This document shows, piece by piece, positions 57,171 through 64,000 of a stretch of DNA of 64,000 nt (positions are counted from its first letter, which is position 1; each line of letters opens with the position of its first letter). The translations under genes and the position numbers were made by a program. Source of the DNA: an uncultured Pseudomonadota bacterium (GTDB lineage Bacteria; Pseudomonadota; Gammaproteobacteria; Steroidobacterales; Steroidobacteraceae); the NCBI GenBank assembly GCA_903828595.1, contig CAIKMS010000026.1:120330-184329 (forward strand). Direction: 5' to 3'. A model generated the notes under the pieces. That model worked only from the letters and a program-made list of their open reading frames with translations. It made no database searches and was not told the DNA's origin.

Positions 57171-58952
57171 TTAGCGCAAGCGCTTGATTTCAGCTAGAAA
57201 CGCATCTCCGTACTCGACCAGTTTTTTTTGCCCCACGCCGGTGATGGACAGCAATTCGGCATGGTTAGTCGGTTCACGCACGGCCATCTCTTGCAGCGTG
57301 CGATCGCTGAACACCACGTAGGCCGGAATATTGCGGGCGCTGGCCAGGGCTTTACGAAGGTTGCGCAGTCGATCGAACAGTTCCGGTTCACTGCCATCAT
57401 CGGATGGAAGGCTAGCGCGAACTGGCAAGCCATCCATCGACAGGTCGTCCGCCTCATCGGCTCGTTCCCGCACAGCCTCGGAGGCCGGGTTGTGCCATTT
57501 GACGGAGCGCGAACGTGAGGTAACTTGGGCGAGTGAGACGATGTCGGTGTCCCGGCAGGTGCCACAGGATTGTCCGCACGGCTCGATGCTCTCCGCAAAA
57601 TGCGCGGCTAGGCGTGCCCACAGACAACCGGTGGTATCGGCCAACTCAAACATGTCGCGAATCGCTCGGCGTTGTTGGTCGCCGACGCAAGGATCAGCAC
57701 TTTGGGAACCCTCCAGCAGGCGATCCAGCGACATGACGTCGGCCCACGAGTAGAAGAGCACGCAATCAGCCTGGGCTCCATCACGACCGGCTCGACCAAT
57801 CTCCTGATAGTAGCCCTCGATAGACCGTGGCATATCCCGGTGAATGACAAAGCGTACGTTCGACTTATCAATTCCCATACCAAAGGCGATGGTGGCGCAG
57901 ACCACATCGACATCATCACGGCTAAACTGTTCCTGAGTTCGTGCACGCTGCTCGGTACTCATCCCGGCGTGGTAGGCCAGCGCATGAACACCCCGCTCGC
58001 TCAAGTATTCAGCCGTCGAGTCTGCGGCCTTACGCGACAGGCAGTAGACGATTCCAGATTGGCCGCGTCTGGCACGAATGAGCTTTAAAATCTGCTCGCG
58101 TACCGAGTCGCCCTGACCTTTTTTAACGGCATATAACTTTAAGTTCGGACGAAAGAACGAGCCGTGGAACTCCAGCGGGTCTTTTAGGGCTAACTGCCCG
58201 ATAATGTCCGCTTTCACGCGGGGTGTGGCCGTAGCCGTTAGCGCCAGTACTGGCAGACCGCGAAAGCGCTGCTTTAGCCCCGACAGTCCGCGATAAGACG
58301 GTCGAAAATCGTGTCCCCATTCACTGATGCAGTGAGCTTCATCCACCGCTACCAGACGCAGGGGCAGGGTGTCCAAAACACGCCCTACTGACGCATCAAT
58401 GCCCTCGGGCGCTGCGTAAAGCAGCTCATAGTTTCCCGCCCTGAGTTCGGCGATCCGCGAGCTGCGCAGGGCGGGGTCCAGCGTGGAGTTGAGATAGGTG
58501 GCGCGCATGCCTACGGAGATCATGGCATCGACCTGATCCTTCATCAGCGAGATGAGCGGTGAGATGACCAACGTGACACCGCCCAACAGACGAGAGGGAA
58601 TCTGGTAGGTCACGGATTTGCCGGCGCCGGTAGGCATCACCCCTAAGCAATCTCGGCCCGCCATGACGGCATTGATAATGTCTAACTGCCCGGGGCGAAA
58701 GGCCGGGAAACCAAAAATCTCTTGTAACAGTGTGGTTGCGGCTGCCTCAACGCGTTGCGTTTGCTCGGCGCGTAGCCGATCGGCTGCTTCACGCAAGACC
58801 TGCAGGGTCTCCGGCGCAAACAGATCAGGCTTTTGCCGGTAAAGCGCTCTTAAGGCTGCGAGTTTTTCACCCACCTCGGAGGTCTCTAGGCGGGTGAGCG
58901 CCAGCGCTTGAGCAAATAACGAATCGACGGTGTCAGCCGAGATGGCATTCAT
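57171..58952 (-). CDS. recQ: RecQ-family DNA helicase
   Basis: A 593-residue superfamily 2 helicase. An N-terminal extension of 80 residues precedes [17 protein letters not shown]; then Walker [31 protein letters not shown] (DEAH box plus aromatic loop), TATATPRV, and [20 protein letters not shown] with [11 protein letters not shown] zinc-binding region ([20 protein letters not shown]) and a C-terminal HRDC-like domain ([25 protein letters not shown]) follow; the usual winged-helix part between them seems short. It unwinds DNA in recombination and fork repair. I use ATG at 58952 rather than TTG at 58964. Confidence 0.93.
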   Translation of the reverse strand: MNAISADTVDSLFAQALALTRLETSEVGEKLAALRALYRQKPDLFAPETLQVLREAADRLRAEQTQRVEAAATTLLQEIFGFPAFRPGQLDIINAVMAGRDCLGVMPTGAGKSVTYQIPSRLLGGVTLVISPLISLMKDQVDAMISVGMRATYLNSTLDPALRSSRIAELRAGNYELLYAAPEGIDASVGRVLDTLPLRLVAVDEAHCISEWGHDFRPSYRGLSGLKQRFRGLPVLALTATATPRVKADIIGQLALKDPLEFHGSFFRPNLKLYAVKKGQGDSVREQILKLIRARRGQSGIVYCLSRKAADSTAEYLSERGVHALAYHAGMSTEQRARTQEQFSRDDVDVVCATIAFGMGIDKSNVRFVIHRDMPRSIEGYYQEIGRAGRDGAQADCVLFYSWADVMSLDRLLEGSQSADPCVGDQQRRAIRDMFELADTTGCLWARLAAHFAESIEPCGQSCGTCRDTDIVSLAQVTSRSRSVKWHNPASEAVRERADEADDLSMDGLPVRASLPSDDGSEPELFDRLRNLRKALASARNIPAYVVFSDRTLQEMAVREPTNHAELLSITGVGQKKLVEYGDAFLAEIKRLR

Positions 58953-59040
58953 GAAACTAGTCAATGATCACGAGGCGGTGAGCGATGCTACCCGTATTGG
59001 GAGCTGATGTCAGGGCGATCAGCGTCTCGTTTTTAACGCC

Positions 59041-60795
59041 TTAAGGCTTGAGGGCTGATCCTGCCTCGTAGACCACCTTGCCACCCACCAGGGTCATGGT
59101 AACTTTGGTTTTAGCGATATCTTCGGCGGCTACGCTAAACAGGTCTTGAGATAAAACAGCCAGATCGGCATTCTTTCCCACCTCTAAAGTTCCTACGCGG
59201 TCCTCGGCAAACTCGCTGTAGGCTGCACCGCGCGTGTAACTGTCAACCGCCTGACGAACGCTTATGCGCTCTTCTGGCGTGTAGATCTTACCGGCCAAGG
59301 GTTTAGCACCCCCGTTATTCGCGCCATCAAAGGGCTCAGTCTCAATCACCGCGGTATCCGGTGAGCGCCAGATCTGACGGGTGACGGCCTGCTGAATGTT
59401 GACGAACGGATCGTTGGGCCAGGAACAGGGCCAGTCGCTGCCAAAAGCGAGTGTGACGCCCAGGTTCAACAGCGTGTTCCATCGATCCGATGGGGTGGGA
59501 TCGGCGGGATCGTAGTTAGTGCCCAGTTCACTGCAGCAGAACACCGGTTGCGCGCCGGCAATGACCGACAGTCGTGCCATGCTTGCAGCATCCTCATCGG
59601 TGACCACAAACGCATGCTCAATTCGTAATCGTCGATCTCGCGGTCCGTTGGTGCGGGCAGCATGGTCGTAAGCCGAGAGGATCATGTGCACCGAGTCGCC
59701 GCGCTGGGCGTGCGTCATCAACTGAAAACCCCGTCGGTCCAGCTCGAGCACCAAGGCCTTATAGTCGGCCGGGCGATAGACCAGCGGCGGTATCATGCCG
59801 CTACTGCCGTCGGCAAAGAACTTAACGAGGTTGGCCGATACCCATTCATCGTGAAAGCGCGATCGAGCACTTTCAAGGTCGGCCAAAAACTCCGGCGTTA
59901 GCTTGTGCGGTACCGCCACGGCGCCAAAGGCTGTTTTCGTACGCACGGTGAGATCGCCGCGGTCGCGTAACTGGCCGTAGAGTTCAATTTCCGACAGGTC
60001 GCCCGTTGCGTTGATGACACTGGTAATGCCGTTGCTGTTGAGATACGCCGTGGCGTGACGAATAAGACTGAGCTTTTCCTCCACGGTGTATTGAGCCAAC
60101 ACCGCCCGCTCGGCAATCTCTTGGGCGGCTTCCAGCAGCACGCCGCTAGGGTTGCCACTGGCATCGCGCACGATGCCACGCTCCTCGTCAGGGTCAGCTA
60201 CGGGCTGCGTGCTGATTCCGGCTAGAGCCAGAGCTTTGGAATTGAGCCACAGCGAGTGCTCTGTGGAATTGTGTACAACGACCGGTCGATCACTGACGGC
60301 TCGATCCAGTAGCTGACGCGTCGGAGAGTAGGGCGGCTGCGAGCTAAAGTCTGCCCGACCGATTAACAGCCGTTCATTGCGATGGCTTTGCGCATAGTCT
60401 TTTACCCGATCGATCAACTCCTCGGGATGCTCAGGCGTCAGGCTACGCTCGGGAGTCGACAGATTAAATCCGGCGATTTCTAAAGCCCCGAATAAAAGAT
60501 GCATGTGCGCATCGATCAGTCCGGGGATGACGGTTTGTCCTTTTAAATCGATGACGCGTACCGCGGCGGGTTTGCCAGCCAGTAGGGCTTTGTCCGTACC
60601 CACCGCGGCAATTTTTGACCCTTTAATCAAAAGCGCTTCAGCCCAGGGTGCCTGAGGATTGGCCGTGTAAATATGGCCATGGATCAGAAGCACAGGGTTT
60701 GAGGGGGCGCTGCTTGAAGCGGCAGACAGCCCCGGTAAAAAGCTGCATAGCCCGGTCACGACCAGGCTGCTCAGAAAACGCGCGGTTGTCATCAT
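59041..60795 (-). CDS. YtcJ-like amidohydrolase, exported
   Basis: A 584-residue Amidohydro_3 enzyme with a signal peptide (FLSSLVVTGLCSFLPGLSAA). Metal motif VIPGLIDAHMHLLFG; later ligands in RLRIEHAFVV and AFGSDWPCSWP; closing GTLEVGKNADLAVLSQD. AGGAA lies before the paired ATGs at 60795. It follows the TonB-dependent receptor with a 35-base gap, so the receptor may import its substrate. It belongs to the same family as the gene at 20817 but is only distantly similar. Substrate unknown. Confidence 0.88.
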   Translation of the reverse strand: MMTTARFLSSLVVTGLCSFLPGLSAASSSAPSNPVLLIHGHIYTANPQAPWAEALLIKGSKIAAVGTDKALLAGKPAAVRVIDLKGQTVIPGLIDAHMHLLFGALEIAGFNLSTPERSLTPEHPEELIDRVKDYAQSHRNERLLIGRADFSSQPPYSPTRQLLDRAVSDRPVVVHNSTEHSLWLNSKALALAGISTQPVADPDEERGIVRDASGNPSGVLLEAAQEIAERAVLAQYTVEEKLSLIRHATAYLNSNGITSVINATGDLSEIELYGQLRDRGDLTVRTKTAFGAVAVPHKLTPEFLADLESARSRFHDEWVSANLVKFFADGSSGMIPPLVYRPADYKALVLELDRRGFQLMTHAQRGDSVHMILSAYDHAARTNGPRDRRLRIEHAFVVTDEDAASMARLSVIAGAQPVFCCSELGTNYDPADPTPSDRWNTLLNLGVTLAFGSDWPCSWPNDPFVNIQQAVTRQIWRSPDTAVIETEPFDGANNGGAKPLAGKIYTPEERISVRQAVDSYTRGAAYSEFAEDRVGTLEVGKNADLAVLSQDLFSVAAEDIAKTKVTMTLVGGKVVYEAGSALKP

Positions 60796-60830
60796 CGCTG
60801 TATTCCTAAAAAAAGACGCTTGATGCCCTA

Positions 60831-63425
60831 CTAGAAACGCTGCCTAAACTGCAGGCCCGCATTGAAGGGGCGTAACGTGGCTACGCGTGGCAACAGGTAG
60901 CCTGTAGCCGGATCGTGCTTAGGGTAGGAGGAGGGATTGAAGTCGCCTAAGTTCGGCCGCGCGTTCGTCAGGTTGTTTGCGTATAGCGCAAGCTCACTCG
61001 ACCCCCAGGTTAACCCCACACGCGCATTAAGCGTCGAGTAGCCCGCTCGCTGGATAGGAAAGCCCTGCAGATTGGTCGGGCTGGTCGCGGGACATGGAAA
61101 AAACTGGTAGCCGTTAGGATATTGCGACGCTGGGTAGTCGTTGGGTAACTGATTAGGCCCTACGTTCAGCTGGCAGGCCGCCGTACCTGAGTAACTGGAG
61201 CTCACGTAACTGCCATCCAGGGTATAGAAACTACCAAGCTCAGCCGTTACCGGGACGGTGAAGTTAGCACTCGCATTGGCGGTCACCTTGGGCGTGTTAT
61301 AAACCGCCGATCCGGTGGGCTGCCAGTAAAGAACGCCGCGGGTAATCACCGCGTCCTCATAGCCTACGCCGGCATGCAGATCGAGGTCATGAGTGGGTTT
61401 GACGTTAAGCTCTAACTCACCGCCGCGTACTCGAGCATCGCCTGCGTTAGCGACCAGCGTGATCTGACTGACGGGCGCCACAATCGTTTGTTGGATGTTG
61501 CTCCAGTTCATCTGGAACAGCGCGCCGGTGAGGATAACTTTTCCGGAAGCCAGAGCCACCTTGCCACCGGCCTCAAAGTTTTCCACAAAGTCAGAGGTGA
61601 ACGTGGTGGGCTGATTGGGCTTTTGATTGATGGCGGTGAAGAACGAGGCAGGACCCGTAGGCAACGGTACGCCGGCACCACCCGAACGAAAGCCCTTAGA
61701 GTAAGAGCCATAAACCATCGCCGTCGGACTAAAGCTGTATTTGACGGCGAGTTTGGGGTTGAAGCCCTGCTGATGCGTCTGCGGTACCGGAATATTCAGT
61801 TCCGAGAAATTCAACGAGCCCGCGGCAAATTCACGACCGGTTTGCGTCTGACTGTAATAACGACCGCCAGCGGTGAGCTCAAATTTGGCGATTTCATAAT
61901 ACAGCTCGCCAAACAGGGCCTTATCACTGTGATTATTCGGTTGGGCCGACGCCCAACCCAGAGCGGATCCGTAGGTAGAGCAGCTGGTGTCACCCACAAA
62001 GGTACGACAATAGCTTTGGGGCGTGCTGTTGCCATAAAAATAGTTGTTGGCATTGGTCGCACCGGCATCGGTGTTGAGCCCTAACTGTTGCACAATCGAG
62101 GAGCTGCCCGAGTTGATTTCGGTATTGGCAAAGGACCGGGACAGATACACACCCGCTACACCGGAAAGGCCAAACGACGTTTTATCAAAGCTCAACCGTG
62201 TTTCACTGGTGGTGCGCCGTGAGCTGACCACTTCAGTCCAGGCCCAGCCTTGATTATTAGCGGAGAGCAGGGACCCAATGTCAGCGTAAGGAAAGCTGGT
62301 GGGATCGGTCGCCGAGGAGGCTCCCGCCCAGTCGCCCACAAAGGCATCGCGCGTACCCTCACTGCCATCCTCAGTTTGCGTGGCGCGACGATCAAAATAG
62401 CTCAACGATTCGGTGACACTGTAGTTAGTGCCTTTGAAGGTGACCTGCAAAGAGGGAAGGTAGAAACGGTCGCGGGCCACTTCGTTGATGTTATTGGTGC
62501 GATTCATGGTCAGCGACGGAATGGAAAAATCCGGTAAAGGCGCGTAGGGCGCATTCCAGCCGTCGGAGTTTGTTTCCTGAGCCATGAAACGCAACGTGGC
62601 GTCTAACTGATCACTCGCTAACCAGCGCAAGGCGAGCGAGCCGCCGTAGGAGCGTTGCGCACCGTAATTGTTGACAGAGGCCAGAACGGCGTTGGTCGAC
62701 GGGTCAACCGTGTTGCGGTTCAGGAACCCACCGTCATGACTGTAAAAGCCTACGACGCGGGCAACCAGTCGATCCTCAATTAAAGTGTGAGAGCCGGCAA
62801 AATCGGCCGAATAGTCCGGCGACCCGGCACCCGAGGTGCCACCGAGTTTAGCGCTGTAGTGAGCGTCATCCACGCCCGGCGTTGGCGCCACGGTGATGAG
62901 CCGCAGGTTGCCGCCCAGCGAGCTTTGGCCGAACAACGTGCCTTGCGGACCTTTCAAGACTTCGATTCGAGCGATGTCTACCACCCGTGGGTCTAGGCTA
63001 TCTGGCACCGGGGTGTCATCGATGTAAACCCCGGTTGTGCCCACGCCGGATATGCCGCGGATGGCAATGGAATGTGAGTCCACATAACCGTAGTTCGCCG
63101 TGCCGTACGAAAACGTCATGTTCGGCGTTTTCGTTGCGTAATCGGTGAATGAACTGATGTTGAGCTTTTCTAAGTCCGCTTCGGAGAACGCCGTGATACT
63201 CACCGGCACACTTAACACGGTCTCAGACTTCTTACGTGCGGTCACGGTGATTTCTTCCAGCCCCGCAGGCACCGTAGCGCTCGCAGTGGCTTGCTCAGCT
63301 TGTGCCTGGACGCCACTCATCGGTAACAACGATGCCATGAACAGAGTCGCGGCAACGGCCGTACGCAGCCTGGTTGAGGCCGTGTCGGCGCCATAATGAG
63401 AGATCACGTTCGATATCAAAGTCAT
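60831..63425 (-). CDS. TonB-dependent outer-membrane receptor
   Basis: An 864-residue receptor. Signal peptide (TAVAATLFMASLLPMSGVQAQ), a TonB-box-like LEEITVTARKKSETVLSVPV, the plug domain (IAIRGISGVGTTGVYIDD; VDIARIEVLKGPQGTLFGQ) and a long beta-barrel ending in phenylalanine (AGLQFRQRF). It imports a large or scarce compound across the outer membrane using TonB energy. AGGAA lies six bases before the ATG. It sits 58 bases after the amine-dehydrogenase light chain and 35 before an amidohydrolase. No siderophore-type extra N-terminal signalling domain. Confidence 0.93.
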   Translation of the reverse strand: MTLISNVISHYGADTASTRLRTAVAATLFMASLLPMSGVQAQAEQATASATVPAGLEEITVTARKKSETVLSVPVSITAFSEADLEKLNISSFTDYATKTPNMTFSYGTANYGYVDSHSIAIRGISGVGTTGVYIDDTPVPDSLDPRVVDIARIEVLKGPQGTLFGQSSLGGNLRLITVAPTPGVDDAHYSAKLGGTSGAGSPDYSADFAGSHTLIEDRLVARVVGFYSHDGGFLNRNTVDPSTNAVLASVNNYGAQRSYGGSLALRWLASDQLDATLRFMAQETNSDGWNAPYAPLPDFSIPSLTMNRTNNINEVARDRFYLPSLQVTFKGTNYSVTESLSYFDRRATQTEDGSEGTRDAFVGDWAGASSATDPTSFPYADIGSLLSANNQGWAWTEVVSSRRTTSETRLSFDKTSFGLSGVAGVYLSRSFANTEINSGSSSIVQQLGLNTDAGATNANNYFYGNSTPQSYCRTFVGDTSCSTYGSALGWASAQPNNHSDKALFGELYYEIAKFELTAGGRYYSQTQTGREFAAGSLNFSELNIPVPQTHQQGFNPKLAVKYSFSPTAMVYGSYSKGFRSGGAGVPLPTGPASFFTAINQKPNQPTTFTSDFVENFEAGGKVALASGKVILTGALFQMNWSNIQQTIVAPVSQITLVANAGDARVRGGELELNVKPTHDLDLHAGVGYEDAVITRGVLYWQPTGSAVYNTPKVTANASANFTVPVTAELGSFYTLDGSYVSSSYSGTAACQLNVGPNQLPNDYPASQYPNGYQFFPCPATSPTNLQGFPIQRAGYSTLNARVGLTWGSSELALYANNLTNARPNLGDFNPSSYPKHDPATGYLLPRVATLRPFNAGLQFRQRF

Positions 63426-63483
63426 GAAAAGTTCCTAAAGTAGCATTGCCAATAAAACGTTAAGCAAGTTGGCAATCAGATGA

Positions 63484-64000
63484 TTATTTTTCGCTAACGC
63501 CAAGCACCACGGAGACTGAGCAGTGGTAATTCACGTTGCTGTTGGCCATGCACCAGTTCACGTCGTTGTTCAGTGACAGACGGTACATAGGCTTTTCACG
63601 TTCGTTCCTGTTGCAATTGCACGCACCGCAGCTGGTCTTACCGCAGCAGTCGTTGTAAGAAACGATGTAGTCGCGATTGTCCGCCGGGTTGTGGCAGGTG
63701 CCAATCCAGGTGATCGGTGAGGCGGTCGTGCCGGGCGGGCAGGAGTTGGAGGAACCGCCGCAGCATGAGCACAAGAAGCCGTCGATGGCGCAGTACTTCC
63801 AGTACTCACAAGCCAGCGGATCATCGCTGGCTGCCTTCGCTGCCGGGGCGGCTTGTGCGCGGCTGGAGCGATCAATGGGCAGCAAAGGCAGAACGGCCGC
63901 TCCGGTGACGATTTGACCCAGACTGCCAAGCAGACTGCGTCGGGAAGTCTGCTGCGCCAGTGAGCGGGTGCGTCGTTCAATAAACTGATCTAACCATGCC
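63484..64000 (-). CDS. aauA: TTQ amine dehydrogenase light chain, aralkylamine type (5' end at window edge)
   Basis: 171 codons are visible; the start codon is probably the codon cut by the edge. Numbering the first whole codon as residue 2: a twin-arginine-like leader (SRRSLLGSLGQ, 20-30), then the mature cysteine-rich chain with 14 cysteines. The two tryptophans that form tryptophan tryptophylquinone are W99 (SPITWIGTCHNP) and W150 (NNDVNWCMAN); D118 of YNDCCGK is the catalytic base. NDVNWCMAN and WIGTCHNP match aralkylamine dehydrogenase as I remember it better than methylamine dehydrogenase, which has 12 cysteines. The enzyme oxidises primary amines to aldehydes in the periplasm. The heavy chain and maturation genes should lie just right of the window. 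Confidence 0.93.
   Translation of the reverse strand, partial: AWLDQFIERRTRSLAQQTSRRSLLGSLGQIVTGAAVLPLLPIDRSSRAQAAPAAKAASDDPLACEYWKYCAIDGFLCSCCGGSSNSCPPGTTASPITWIGTCHNPADNRDYIVSYNDCCGKTSCGACNCNRNEREKPMYRLSLNNDVNWCMANSNVNYHCSVSVVLGVSEK

Noticed and set aside
61488..62084. Plus-strand open frame of 198 codons inside the TonB-dependent receptor
   Set aside because: Antisense to the beta-barrel part; long antisense frames are common there because of codon bias.

Overview
The window is protein-coding chromosome from a Gram-negative bacterium, most likely a gammaproteobacterium. The signs are a TonB-dependent receptor with a typical plug, a cysD plus fused cysN-cysC pair, panB-panC, an ABC-F protein of the YbiT type, deaD with a DbpA-like RNA-binding tail, lipoprotein and Sec signals, and many heterotrophic catabolic genes. 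I cannot place it more finely. I see no tRNA, rRNA, CRISPR array, insertion sequence or phage gene. About 48 protein genes are supported, packed in short operons on both strands.

Layout. 1-6160: a PLP-dependent decarboxylase (cut by the edge) coupled to metY, a divergent FATP-like acyl-CoA synthetase, and a tight operon of acyl carrier protein, adenylate-forming ligase and SDR reductase; together these resemble a small biosynthetic locus of unknown product. 6400-10261: three alpha/beta-hydrolase-fold genes, beginning with proline iminopeptidase. 10305-14928: an orphan cobQ, a FAD/NAD-binding oxidoreductase, a small cupin and an exported alkaline-phosphatase-superfamily enzyme. 15077-20017: two tandem FAD/folate demethylating dehydrogenases of the dimethylglycine/sarcosine type. 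20130-24169 (minus): a TIGR02466-type oxygenase, a YtcJ-like amidohydrolase lipoprotein and a diguanylate cyclase.

24458-28216: a glutarate module (glutaryl-CoA dehydrogenase, class III CoA-transferase, facing a KgtP-like transporter). 28346-31258 (minus): deaD behind a structured leader, a small unknown gene and a leaderless fasciclin protein. 31432-40704 (plus): GDSL hydrolase, a two-heme-motif exported protein, MFS exporter, GH3 glucan glucohydrolase, TIGR04076 protein, aldo/keto reductase and a medium-chain dehydrogenase. 40726-43353 (minus): DUF808, panC, panB. 43511-50243 (plus): calcium/sodium antiporter, arginase-family enzyme, DUF885 peptidase, cysD, cysNC. 50288-51960 (minus): MFS permease and MaoC-like hydratase. 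51961-53036 is the only long gene-free stretch; it has an AT-rich block followed by a dense set of hairpins, and is my best candidate for an undescribed RNA gene. 53037-54948: ybiT and a small lipoprotein. 55056-64000 (minus): an S53 peptidase with unusual residues at the calcium-site positions, recQ, a second YtcJ-like amidohydrolase, a TonB-dependent receptor, and at the right edge the light chain of a tryptophan-tryptophylquinone amine dehydrogenase closest to aralkylamine dehydrogenase.

Taken together the gene content fits a free-living aerobic heterotroph that lives on peptides, methylated and aromatic amines, dicarboxylates and beta-glucans. Family names come from reading motifs and remembered family sequences; no database search was run.
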